From assembly GCA_022497155.1 (NCBI GenBank), contig MU385719.1, forward strand, positions 186,001-250,000: a stretch of DNA of 64,000 bases, given 5' to 3'. This document shows, in pieces, positions 1-11,230 of this stretch. The position numbers were made by a program, and so were the translations under genes. The DNA is from Whalleya microplaca (lineage: Eukaryota; Ascomycota; Sordariomycetes; Xylariales; Xylariaceae). The first letter of the stretch is position 1. The number at the start of each line of letters is the position of its first letter. The notes under the pieces were generated by a model that saw only the letters and a program-made list of their open reading frames with translations, was not told where the DNA came from and made no database searches.

Positions 1-500
1 CTGCTCTGCCCTGTCTACTATGTATGTACATACCTAGGGTGGCTACTCATCAATCAAATTGTATAATTGTATCCATGCTACCATCACTTATCAAAGGGCT
101 CGACTAAGGTAACTCGCTCATACATACAGTTACATGGTACATAGATAGATAGATACATACATACATCCATAGCTGAACTGCCTACATCCGTTATAAGACG
201 TCAAGGTCTTTTAAACATTAAAACATTAAACATTTATTTAACAACACATGCAGATGCAGGCCTTGCCACCTACATACCTACATAGAGCTACATTACATTA
301 CATTATCTGTTACTGATACAAATACCCTTCCATCACCCACCCCATTGTAGACACAGGTGCTTAGCACTTGAAATTCACCCCCTCCGCTTTTCTGTTCGTT
401 GCATTCATTCCTGAACCCAAACTGTATCTTTCTTATTGTTGCCATCTCCACTTGAACAATCGGGACTGGCTTTCCACGAATTAGTTCCAGTTTCTCCTTT

Positions 501-535
501 CCTCTCTGCCCTCTCTGCCCTCTCTGCCCTCTCTC
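501..535. repeat. 9-base tandem repeat, unit TCTCTGCCC
   Basis: Three near-perfect tandem copies of TCTCTGCCC are visible, followed by a partial copy. It lies in non-coding sequence. Confidence 0.85.
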
Positions 536-834
536 CCGCATTTCCTCCTCCCCCGTTGGTCCTGGCTTCTGATGACAATGACCGTCTCTAACTCTCCCAA
601 ACGGAATCCAGTTCAGCACCATTGGTTCCGTCTCTAACATTCGCTTGGAACCCTTCCAAGGTTCCTACCGACTCGTGACCGTCAAGCCGTCATCATTACC
701 TCCAGGTCCCCACCTACAATTCACTTCCTTTCTCACCACCTGCCCAGCTGCCTAGCTGCCTGGGTTTCCTCCATTCGCCTAACCTAGATACCCTCGACCC
801 CGTGCCTGTACCCGTACCCGTGCCCGTCCCTGCA

Positions 835-881
835 ACAGAAACACCGAAACACCGAAACACAGAAACACAGAAACACAGAAA
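835..881. repeat. 9-base tandem repeat, units AAACACCGA and AAACACAGA
   Basis: About five tandem copies of a 9-base unit that shifts from AAACACCGA to AAACACAGA part way through. Non-coding; probably slippage-derived. Confidence 0.85.
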
Positions 882-1557
882 AGCGCAAAAAAGAAAAGCA
901 AAACAACTAGACCTCATTAGTGACTCCTCTTTTGCCGAGCCATACTAGTTTTCCGCGATCCCATATACTTCCCATATACTTCGGATACTAGCCACAGCCC
1001 AGGCTATCCTACTCTCCTACTATCCGCATCCGCTAGCCGGCAATCCGACCTGCTGAGGAACAGAACCACCTTGGCCACCTGAACCACCTGGACCGCCGCA
1101 CGCAATACGGAAATCAGCTACCTACAGCTACCACCACTCCCTGGCGCAGGTGCCAGGCCCTAAACTACCGCTATAGTGCCCAGGTAGCCTTTTTCGCATC
1201 CCCACACGCTTCGCCCTATTTCACCTATTGTTTGGACTTGCCCATTCACTGGGAGCTAAAGTACATACAAATACGCTCCCTTCCCAACTTTTGATTTTTT
1301 TTTTCCCTCCTACTCTCCCGCCGCAAAGACTTGCGCCCTGGTCTCCTCGCCGTTTTGTAATTCGCCATTAGCGTCGCCAATACCTGGGCTTAGCCCACCA
1401 AGGCGATCTCGCCGCCACCCACCTCGATTCGCTTGACCCCAAGCACATCTAAATCCACCCCCGCCGGTCCCTTGTCGCCAAGTCACTTGTCACTTTTCTC
1501 GACTTCATCGTAGGTCGTCCTATCACCTAGCGCACCCTTGCATCGTCAACCTCGGAA

Positions 1558-3098
1558 ATGTCGAGCGCTTCAGAGAAAACCGTCTCCCCCAATGCCTCTA
1601 GACAATCATCAGTGAAATCTGTCGAGCTTGCCACGAAATCTCCGAGTCTGCGACCTCAGAATGGCCAGCCTATCAACGGCAACCCTCGCACCGAGGGTCA
1701 GCCGAGACAAGCCGAGAAGGGATCCATCAAAGACAGGTTGACCAGAATGTTCTCCAACAAGGACGAAATTCCCAAAACCGGAACTCTCACTCCTACTACT
1801 GACCCTTCGCAACCCCCAAAGCGTGTGGTCCCCAGTCCTGCACCAGCCCAGCCGTCGGGTGCTACCACACCTGCAAAGCCAAATCCACCCACTCGGAAAC
1901 CCTCCTCAAACGAGCCGCCGGCTGCTGCACCCAGACCTGTGCATCTCCAGAGATATGTCGCGAACCCAGACGTGCCCGGCGGGCATGAGCACCACCTCAA
2001 AGGCAGCAAGCGACAGGAGAAGTTGACCGATATGTGGCGGACCCTCCTGGGCAGAAAGCAAGATCAGCATCCGGAAGCCGACCTGTCTCTAGTTTCTAGC
2101 TGGGTCGATACGCTCAAGCAAGAGAAGGAATCCTTGGCTAACGACAGAAGGGGAGGTCCTCACCACAGCATCACGCTCGTCGAGAAATACGGCAAATGCC
2201 AGGAGGTAGTTGGCCGCGGCGCCTTTGGCATCGTGAGAATATCGCACAAGAAGTTTGAGAGCGGCGAGAAGCTCTTTGCCGTCAAGGAATTCCGTCGCAG
2301 ACCTGAAGAAACCGAGAAGAAGTACAGCAAGCGTCTGACGTCCGAGTTTTGTATTTCATCTTCTTTGCGCCACCCGAACGTCATTCACACGTTAGACCTC
2401 CTGAAAGATCAGAAGGGCGACTATTGTGAAGTCATGGAGTATTGCTCTGGCGGTGACCTCTACACGCTTATCCTGGCTGCTGGGAAACTGGAGGTGATGG
2501 AAGCGGACTGCTACTTTAAGCAGATAATGCGTGGTGTCGAATACATGCACGAAATGGGCGTCGCCCATCGCGATCTCAAGCCAGAGAATTTGCTTTTAAC
2601 CAGCCATGGTGGCCTCAAAATTACGGATTTCGGCAATGGCGAATGCTTTCGCATGGCTTGGGAGAATGACGCCCATATGGTATCGGGTCTCTGCGGATCG
2701 GCTCCTTACATAGCACCAGAGGAGTACATCGACAGAGAATTCGATGCTCGCGCTGTCGATGTGTGGGCGTGTGGTGTCATCTATATGGCGATGCGGAGTG
2801 GAAGACATCTCTGGCGGGTTGCCAAGAGGGAGGATGATGAATTCTACGAGCGATATCTTGAAGGACGCCGTGATGAAGAGGGCTATGGCCCGATCGAGCA
2901 GCTGCACCGCGTAAGTTTACTGCAATCAAATAAATCGTGTGCAATGTCCTAACGAGTGGTATTTAGGCTCGCTGCCGAAACGTAATTTACTCTATCTTGG
3001 ACCCTAATCCTAATCGACGCATCACAGCCTCGCAGGTCTTAAAATCTGAATGGGGTCGTGAAATCAAACTCTGCAAGGCTGGAGAGGAAGGCCTATAA
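1558..3098 (+). CDS. HAL4: Ser/Thr protein kinase, HAL4/SAT4 type
   Basis: Two exons, 1558-2910 and 2967-3098, joined over a 56-base phase-0 intron, give a 494-residue protein. The first ~200 residues are a Ser/Pro/Lys-rich, probably disordered tail. The kinase domain follows: glycine loop GRGAFG near residue 219, catalytic lysine in AVKEF (K243), HRDLKPEN with D339, DFG with D357, and a SAPYIAPEE activation segment. The second exon supplies the last helices (ending ...[11 protein letters not shown]), so the intron is needed for a full domain. The [12 protein letters not shown] stretch and the long N-terminal tail match the fungal-specific Npr1/Hal family. In yeast Hal4/Sat4 stabilises plasma-membrane potassium transporters and other nutrient transporters. 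The family call is secure; HAL4 versus a neighbouring paralogue such as Hrk1 is inferred. The first in-frame ATG follows a C/T-rich leader. Confidence 0.88.
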
Positions 3099-4970
3099 GC
3101 GGTTGCCCCTAGTTTTGGGACTTCCGTATTGACTAGGAGATGGATCTTCATAGTCAACACCAGTGTCACCACACATTGTGGGACCGGTTTCTTACACCCA
3201 TAAGATGATGATCTTAGATGTCCTTCATCTTTATGGACGTCGGCGTCACTAGCTATTAGGCTTGTGGCTAAGCCTTTTACGACCAAAATCTGTTTTTCAT
3301 CCTGCAAGGAGTTCTGGCGTCGTTCTTGTCATGCGTGCTTCTACTATTTTTAATTTCTATTTCCACAACGCGGCCATGTTACATAAACAGAACCACGCGC
3401 CATGACACCAGGATTCCACCGCGCAGCGCATGCCAAACAGGATACGATAATAGATGCGCATTGCGCACTACGTGTGAGCGTCATACGGGACGACTCTTGT
3501 ACAAGTAAGAATCATACTCGCATTCTCCCCCCTGGACACATGCAAAGATCGGAAGGCACCTGAGCAAGCCGGGCAAATTCGGTTCACTCCTTCGGCACAT
3601 CTCATTGTGGGCGGTGGGGCGGCGGTGTTCGAGTCTCGGGCGGTTTTCTGTTTCAGAGCAGTCTGGCCACTATAGAGAGGGACATACTCTGGAGTCTTGC
3701 CGGTAAAGTAAGCATTTGCTAGACGGATTTGAACAGCGTGTACCTTGTTCGCTACCCCCTTCAGGTAGGCAAGATGGGGTCATCATCAACAGGTCTATTG
3801 CAAGCCCCCCTGCTACTCCCTCAGCACACTTGTTTTCCAACTCTCTAGACTACTGTAGACTTTCGGGCTATAGCATAACACCGTAAAAGACAGTTCCTGG
3901 TTGTCTAATGCATGCAGTGCTCCCGGTGATATGTTCGTAGCAACGTTGATGTGCGCAGTAGATATGGATAACGCACTGACGTAAGGCTTATTGCTGCTGG
4001 ATCATGGCTCAACTGAGTTGACTATATACTTCAGCCAATGCATCTAGAGGTTTCAGTATTCGTAGTCACAGGGGATTGGACTTGGAGGGCAGGCTATAAC
4101 CTCGTGTAATACTCACCACATTGTATACTCATAGCAAATATTATATAAGAAAATATTACATAAATAACCTTAAACTGTGTCTCTCATAGCTCTATCATCT
4201 CTTTACAGTTCATATACACACGGTATAGGGATCTTATATTCGTGCGTATCTATCCACCTACCAGACTTGCTCTACTGGCTTTACATATTCTTGTTCGAGC
4301 TTCGCACTGAATGTCGAAAGCACACCGTGAAACTACGCCAAGAGAAACAGAGCATTTAGAGGCCTCTTTCTTCCGAGAGCATGATTCAGGGCCCAGATCT
4401 GATATCTTCATCATGGGAGGTAGCTTAGTCTAGTATAATAAGCACGACTAATAGGCCTCCGCCACTTATTCACACCGTCGTCGTCGTGTGTGTAAACTAC
4501 CCGGCATTGAACTTCGGCGCTATAGAGAGTACGCAAACTTTTCTATATGTACGGACTACTTCCTCTGACGTACGTAGCTAAATAAGTCAGGGCCCGTCCA
4601 TCCATCCCATCCATCTATCCTCAAGTGACCCAGTACCTACATATACTGTATAGTTATTTACTTACTCGCATCAATGCCCTCATGACTTCCCTCCCTACCT
4701 ACGTATGTAACTCGCCTCCCCCTTCCCCCCCCGTCCTCGCTTCCGTCCCAGCCCAGCAGCATCTCCCAACGTAATAATCAGATGGAACCCAACACATTCG
4801 CTAGGCGCAAGTTCCTAGCGCTGGTACATGTAGTGCACGACTCAACGCGTCATCGGGCCACCGCTGGGATCCGTCGAACTCTATTTTGCGGCTCTCCTGA
4901 CTACTTACCTAATCTACAGGTACTCTCTATAGGACGAATTCTAGCTAGGTAGGTCTGTCTCTCGTCAGCC

Positions 4971-4990
4971 AAAAAAAAAAAAAAAAAAAA
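4971..4990. repeat. Poly(A) tract of 20 bases
   Basis: Uninterrupted run of 20 adenines in non-coding sequence. There is no target duplication or coding remnant beside it to suggest a retroposed copy. Confidence 0.9.
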
Positions 4991-5789
4991 GTCAATGCTT
5001 CGAGAACTTTCCATCATATATTATTCAGATGGCGCAGCCTTTACGCTAGCTAGGAGGGTGGTGAGATCATACTGCATTTTGTTCATACTATGAAGGACTC
5101 GTCTGCGAGCTAAGTAAGTTAGTAGGTAAGTACCTAAGTAAGACTGGTTGATTACTTAGGCAGGGAACTGGCAGAGCCGCAATAGTCCATCGTAGTAGGC
5201 AGCCTCGTGGAAACTGACTATGCCTCCCGTAGCTAATGTAAGCGAGGCTAAGTCTCCGTCTGCGGCCTGGCCCTTATGAAGGCACGACGACAAGGCTAGT
5301 CCGGTCCACTGGCTGTATTGCTGGCACCTGAGAATCCTTCCAGACTGGTGGGCAAATATTCGGCCGAAGCCTAACTGAGCGGAATGGTTCGATGATTGCG
5401 GGAGCTATGGACAAGGCCGACAACGTGATAGCAGAAGCCGCTCCGGGGATGGATGGACGGACGGACAGACTTCCGCGCTGTCTGTCACATGGGCGACTAG
5501 CCCGTAGCCTGCACGCTTCTCCGTCCGTAGGGCGCTTCTCAAGGCACGCAAAGGCTAGTGAGGATATCTATATAGGTCATTATGTATTATAATGCATAGC
5601 ATCACATCCAGCATTGGCCCCTATCTATCACTTAACGAGCACGAACAAACAATATCATGGTGTTGGAAAGAGTTCAATATGATACAATGGAACCCGACCC
5701 CCTGGGGCTCCTCTCCATTTACGTACCATTCTTCAACGCAAGCCCTGCTGCCAACGAGAGAGCTTCCACAGCTAAAGATACCTAAGTAC

Positions 5790-5842
5790 ACATGCATCCC
5801 ATCCCATTCCATTCCATCCCATGCCATACCATCCATCCCCAT
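5790..5842. repeat. CCATT/CCATC pentamer low-complexity run
   Basis: Imperfect pentamer repeats (ATCCC, ATTCC, CCATC) over about 50 bases. They create open frames in several phases that should not be read as genes. Confidence 0.75.
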
Positions 5843-6570
5843 CCCCAACCCCGATCTTGGCCTGCCTCTTATAATAATAGCGCGGCTGGCTATTTCCCAT
5901 TGATTCTAACCCATTGGCGCCCCTTGATATATGTGTGCCACACATTTCATCCCCGCAATTGCCTGCTCCTCTCCTTGGTCATCAAGAAAAATTCCTAAGA
6001 GACGAAACATCTTATTTTGTTTTTCACCTCCCCAAAAAGAGACGAAAAAAGGTCATGACAACAACAACAGCGGCAAAAAGAAACGCCGCTAAACCTTCGC
6101 CCCACCCCAACCCCTTTTCTACCAAAATGGGGTATAGTCGGTAGCTACCAAGGCCCCAAAGAAAGGTAGAGAGACTTGCGGGCGTCTCCAACCTCCACAC
6201 CGGATATCGATGGAAAATAGTTATGTCGTCGTGTGTATCTCCGGTGCCATCTCTGAGCAATGTAGTTAATACAAGACATTACATCCCGCGGAGGAATAAA
6301 CCCCCTATCGTATGATGATAAAGTGTGTAGTCCACACGGGTAAAGACAGGGCAATACGCATCATGCCTTATAGCAGCCTAGACGATGGTGCAAAAAACCC
6401 TAGCGCCGGCAGACAATATACGCATATTAAACCCCCCAAAATCCTTGTTGGGCTTGTTGTACAGCAAAAAGCCAACGGTTTATTTCATATCGTGACATCA
6501 GGTCATGAGGATGCAGAAAAAAGCTAATAGTTGGATCCGACCTAGGAAGGCCCCAGCAGGTGAAAGACGC

Positions 6571-8064
6571 TCACGAGTGGAATAGATCCCAGGCCCGTTC
6601 ACACAACCGGAGAAATTCTTCACGCTTCTGGCGTTGCGTCTCGGGACTATCTCGACCGGCGCCGAACGGTCCTCTTCTAGTCGTCGAAGGGCCGTGACCC
6701 AAGGGCGGACTGCCACCTTCCTCGTACTCGGCTCGAGTCCTTCGCCTGGCTGTACTTAAACCACTATCCATAGCATTAACGCCGGCCCGGGGCGAAGGCG
6801 GAGTGGGAGGCTGGTGTCCGGTATAGTGGACAAGCTTCGGCAATAATTCCGGGCGTCCACCGGCTAATTCATTTTGCACCTCCTCGGCTGACTTGTACTC
6901 TCGAGATCGACCTGACATCGGCGGCTGCGAAGGGGCCTGCGGCGGCTGGCCTGGCGATGACGGAGGTGCATGGCTCGACCCAGGATATAAAGGCCGGTTA
7001 CTCGACTCACCATGTGAGGAGATCCCCTGGCCAAACACATCAGAGATCGGGGGTAACCGATTTGTTGTTTGGTTCGCAGGAACATGATGGATATGAGATG
7101 TGCTCGACAGGTTAGAGGGCTGGTTAGCAAGGTGTCGAGTCAGAGGATGTGGGTTGTGTCGACCGGTAAAAGTCTGACCCAAAGGTGCTGACTGAATCAC
7201 TCGCTCATGAGCAAACTGCTCGTGAGAGGGAGCGACTATGCTCAGCCCCGGGGGAGCCTTGTTCCGTCGCGACATGCCTGGCGTCTTCGCGGCGAATTGG
7301 CTAACGGGATCGCCGTCCTTCCCGCGATCAGGACCGTCACCCTTCGCCGACTGTTGTTGCAGCCTGGCCTCGATGATGCGGCGCTGCTGTTCTCTCACGT
7401 TCATGCTCTGTTGCAAATGCTCCTTCATGACGGGGTCCTGTGTAACAAAGCCTGGAGACAAGCACGCAATGCCCACTTCTTGTATACCGAGCCCGTCCCT
7501 CGCTCCGAGAGCCGGTCGTGCCGTGGCGGCGCCCGACCCGATGAGGGTGTTCTGGGAGAGATCCAGCTTCCGCGGTCGGTGACGGGTGGTTTGAATATCT
7601 GGAGATCCCGGCTCCTTCTTAACTATGATCTTGGGACCTGAAACATTCCGAGAACTGCTGTGGACACGAGGCGACAATCAGCTAAGCCATTCCAAAGACA
7701 GGCATACAAACAAACAAACCAATGCAATGGCAGCGTAGTGTTTCTGCAGGGCATCCCAATAAAATTTTGATGATAGAAATGAGGTGACTTTGACTTACGC
7801 GCTAGGGGGAGAAGACTTTACAGATGGCTGGGCGGCCGATCTGGTGGGACTTCGACTAGAAGGACGTTGTGCAGATGAGGCAGAGGCGTTGGCATTGGCG
7901 TTCGGGGTGGCCGAATGTACTGATGTACGAGAAACCGGGGGCGACGAAGCCGGAGCAGCGGCAATTGTCGAAGAACTCACTGCACTGGTGGCAGGAGCCA
8001 ATTCAGCATAAGCCGGTCTGTCATGAGGAGCCGGGGAAGGGGCCATAGCAATTGCTGCACTCAT
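6571..8064 (-). CDS. Conserved low-complexity fungal protein, function unknown
   Basis: Two exons on the minus strand, 8064-7799 and 7657-6571, joined over a 141-base intron, give about 450 residues. The donor reads GC|GTAAGT. The acceptor is a tandem CAGCAG, so the protein may gain or lose one residue (see findings). The N-terminal ~90 residues are Ala/Ser/Pro-rich. Next come a basic patch with KIIVKKEPGSPD, a probably helical block (VMKEHLQQS...REQQRRIIEARL), a long Pro/Ser/His-rich middle, and a compact C-terminal end (QKREEFLRLCERAWDLFHS) that looks like a short conserved helix. There is no signal peptide, membrane segment or enzyme motif. I recognise the general look of a Pezizomycotina-specific nuclear or scaffold protein but cannot name a family, so no function is assigned. 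The gene model itself is well supported by the clean splice frame. Confidence 0.72.
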
Positions 8065-9675
8065 GATGCAAGAATTGTTATCGTAATTCTAGGTACCGTG
8101 TTGCGTCGGCTTCCAGGCCTTTTTTTTCTTTCTTTTCTTCCTGCCTTCTTCTCTTTTCTTTGCTGATCCTCTCTGTTTTGCCGGCTGAAATGGCTATGCG
8201 CCGAGCAGAGAGGGTGGCAGAAGGGAAAACGAGCGGAAAGTCGGGACAGCTGCAGGTAGGGACAGGATGCTCCGGGAATCAATTATCTGGACGGCAGACT
8301 TGCAACCCGATATTCCCAGGGCAAAAAAAAAATGACTGGCAGGCAAGTATAAAAAACGCGTACTTGAGCCTCTACGAGTCTGAGGTTGCAATTGCAATAG
8401 CAAGCACAATTAACAGACGCAGATGGTGGTTGCAAGGTATTGCAAGGTATTAGATGCGTGTGTATGTATGTGTGGCCGATAACCGCTTTGTGCGATCCCC
8501 TTTCTCAATCCGTCCGGTGCGGAATAGCGTATTGGTATATTTGGGCTTGGATGCTGGCCTCAACGATTGGCTGAGCAGCTATCCTATTAATTCCTGCGGC
8601 TGCGCTGGCTCGCCGGTCACAAAGATAATACGAGATTGATAGGTAGGCGGCGTTGCGTGGGGCCGAGTAAGCAAGCAAGCAAGCAGCCTCCTATGATATA
8701 CGTCCTTTCGGTGTATACTTGTTGAGTCTTGCTTTTTATTCTGCTTCCCTCCGTGGTTTGGTGGTTTGACCGTCTGGACTGGGAACTTCAGAGGATCTGG
8801 ATCTGATACCAAGCCAATTGCGGCGCAGCGGTCCGGACGACTGGATCCAAATTCTACTCTGTATATGTACGATATACGTATATAAGTCCGGATGGGATCG
8901 AAAGTGTCGAAAGTGTCGACTGTCGGTTCGAGGGATGAGAGCCCCTGAACATCGGACCCTACCCTGGTCTCGTAGTTTTCTGGTTCTTGCGACCGATGGA
9001 CGCCGGGCGGGATATTCCTCTCTTCTGCCTGTCTTCTTGCCGGTGCCACCACACAGCGTCTCTATCAGCTGCAGGTGACGCTCAAAAAAGACTTGTTGCG
9101 CTGCGTTGGCCTCGTTACACCACTGGTCGAGTCGCTGCGACAGTCTTGTCTTGTCTTGTCTCTGATCGTGGGCACGCAATAGACGAACAAATACCGATTG
9201 GGGTTTAAATCGTCGATTCGAACTGACTGACTATGGGCTATCGGCCTGTCGGGGGGTGCGAGGCGGGCACGGGGAATTGGAGCAAGAAAACGAGATATAT
9301 ATACGACCGCCCTAGACTCTTCCCCCGCGAGAGAAAGAAAACCGAATTAGAGTGCGTGGGAAAACACACAACAGGCAACAGACAGCGAGAAAGGGACTCG
9401 ACAAGAAGAGACAGGATAGGGTTTAGTCAGGTAGGTAAGTTGGGGGGCCAGGTGGGAGGGAGAAGGGAGAAGGTAGAAAAGATTTCGAAGGGCAGGAGGG
9501 GCAGGGCGAAGAGAAGGGTGACGGCGCATTGTTATTCGAATAAGAGCTTCAAGTCCAGCAAGCCAAAAAGCCCAGCAACCTTCTACTGTATGTACATAAG
9601 CCCAGCAAGCCTCCAGCAGCAGTACGCAAGTACATACATACCTAGGTAGTCGAGTTTCCAGAAGCACGGACTGCA

Positions 9676-9702
9676 TACCTTACCTTGTAGACAGGTAAGG
9701 TA
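9676..9702. repeat. Perfect inverted repeat, 10-base arms, 7-base loop
   Basis: TACCTTACCT at 9676-9685 is the exact reverse complement of AGGTAAGGTA at 9693-9702. It sits in a stretch dense in TACCT/AGGTA words and in no gene, so its function is unknown. Confidence 0.8.
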
Positions 9703-10640
9703 CCCTGGGTGGGCGAGGTAGTACTTGGCGGTTGTAGGTAAGTACTATGTGCCAGACAGGTACCCCGAGCTAGCCCCAGCGTCAGCAGCGTTAGCGCATT
9801 TCAAGTGCGGTTAAGCCAGTGCGGTCGTAGGCAGGTAGGGTATATCCATAGTATTGGTACGTCGCAGGTACAGCGCAGGGCCAACAGGTGGCCCGCCCGC
9901 GACGCTAGTGTCCCAGCTAGACACTAGAGATTCAGAAGTCCCCCAGTAGTCCCCCAGTAGTCCCCCCAGCGCCCGTTATGAAAGGGGACGCCGGAATAGG
10001 GAGTGACACAGTTGTGTGTTCGAGAAGTGTGGGCTTGACCTGTCAGCCTGTGACCAAACCGACCAAAGATCCCCTGGCCGGGTAAGAGATGTGCATTTTT
10101 CTGTCATCCACGCCAGACCACGGCCACTCGGTCGGGGGCACGGCCCCTAACTTTCACGTCGCTTTCCTACTTCGGATGAGAGTGGCCCAAGGAGAATGAT
10201 GAGCGCATCGCTTCTCCCATCCCAAGCTAACATGTATGTCTATCTCGATTTTCACTCCTCTCAACCTAACCCAACGCTGCCAACCTACCGCCGATTCAGA
10301 AACTATGGGGTCGCCAGGAAAACAAAACGGCAAACAACCCAAAAACAACCGAAAACAACTAAAAACCAACCCAAGTATTGACCCCTATTTGGGAAACTTG
10401 GTCGATAGGAACAGGCCACGTTGAGAGGTGAAACGCACCCAAGTGGAAATATTCCCTATCTCGAACCCACCACAGCATCTAGCATCTAACAATACGAAGC
10501 TTCACAAAGCCCACAAACTCGGCTCCCAGCTTGCGCATCCTCTCTGTACGGTGGGGACTATGTGCGTACTATGTAGTATCTCTCCTGTAGGAGCAACGGG
10601 GGGTGGAGCAGACACGTTTCTAGTTAGTCGCTATGAACGA

Positions 10641-10688
10641 AGCCTGTCCTGTCCTGTCCTATCCTGACCTGTGCTGTCCTGTCCTGTG

Positions 10689-10690
<2 letters not shown>
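10641..10690. repeat. CCTGT-type pentamer repeat
   Basis: Imperfect tandem pentamers (CCTGT with variants) run directly into the CTG triplet repeat. Confidence 0.7.

Positions 10691-10720
<30 letters not shown>
10691..10720. repeat. (CTG)10 trinucleotide repeat
   Basis: Ten uninterrupted CTG copies in non-coding sequence. In the minus-strand frame they would read as polyalanine, but the surrounding frame shows no gene. Confidence 0.92.
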
Positions 10721-10721
<1 letters not shown>

Positions 10722-11200
10722 GGTGCAAGTGTAATCTGTAGCAGGTATGTATGTACGAACAAGTGCTACAGTACGTACGTGCTGCTGGCTGGGCAGAGGG
10801 GGCACGATGGTTTGGGGTTTTGGATGGGCCCCCCGTTGCTCTGCCTCGGTAGGCTGTTTTACATTGATGCTGACCAATTCGGCTAAGAGGAGTGGCATGC
10901 GCCCAAGCATGAGAAGGTCAGTCGTCACTAGCATATATCTACACACATACGCATACATACATATACATACATATAATAAAACAAAGTCCGACGATTGGAT
11001 TCTGGCGCGTCGAACCAGAGGAGAAACTCCTACGGAGTAGGCACCGAGGGAAAAGTCGATCGGCCTTTGGTAGACTTGCACGAACTATTGAAATGTGATG
11101 CAAGACGGTTCACTATTCTTCGGCCAATCATGTGGCGTAGGTAGCCAAGAATGTCAAAAGGAGGTTGGGTTAAAATAATGTGAATTTTTTTTTGACACTG

Positions 11201-11230
11201 ATCCATCCATCCATCCATCCATCATCCATC
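11201..11230. repeat. CCAT tetranucleotide repeat
   Basis: About seven tandem CCAT units with one interruption, following a short poly(T) tract. Confidence 0.85.

Larger units (their letters stand above)
1..1557. other. Gene-free 5' flank and promoter/leader of the HAL4-like kinase
   Basis: I see no credible coding gene here. The stretch holds simple repeats (TACA/GATA words near 120-170, a TCTCTGCCC repeat near 501-535, an AAACACCGA/AAACACAGA repeat near 835-881). From about 1260 to 1557 it becomes C/T-rich, as is common in fungal promoters and leaders, and it runs directly into the kinase start codon. Short open frames on the minus strand are low-complexity and resemble no family. Confidence 0.6.
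3099..6570. other. Gene-free region between convergent genes
   Basis: No coding gene is supported. Open frames up to about 100 codons are composition-driven and unlike any family. The sequence contains an A20 tract at 4971-4990, many TACCTA/TAGGTA words around 4560-5160, and a CCATT/CCATC low-complexity run at about 5790-5840. Both flanking genes end towards this region, so part of it must serve as 3' untranslated and terminator sequence. Confidence 0.55.

Noticed and set aside
4971..4990. A20 tract as a retroposed mRNA tail
   Set aside because: No gene-like sequence precedes it and no target duplication is visible.
8579..9179. Minus-strand open frames of 157 and 147 codons
   Set aside because: They overlap each other in two phases and read as composition-driven sequence with no domain.
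11028..11040. Recurrent ACGGAGTA word (also near 18752 and 51973)
   Set aside because: Three occurrences in 64 kb on two strands is close to chance for an 8-base word.
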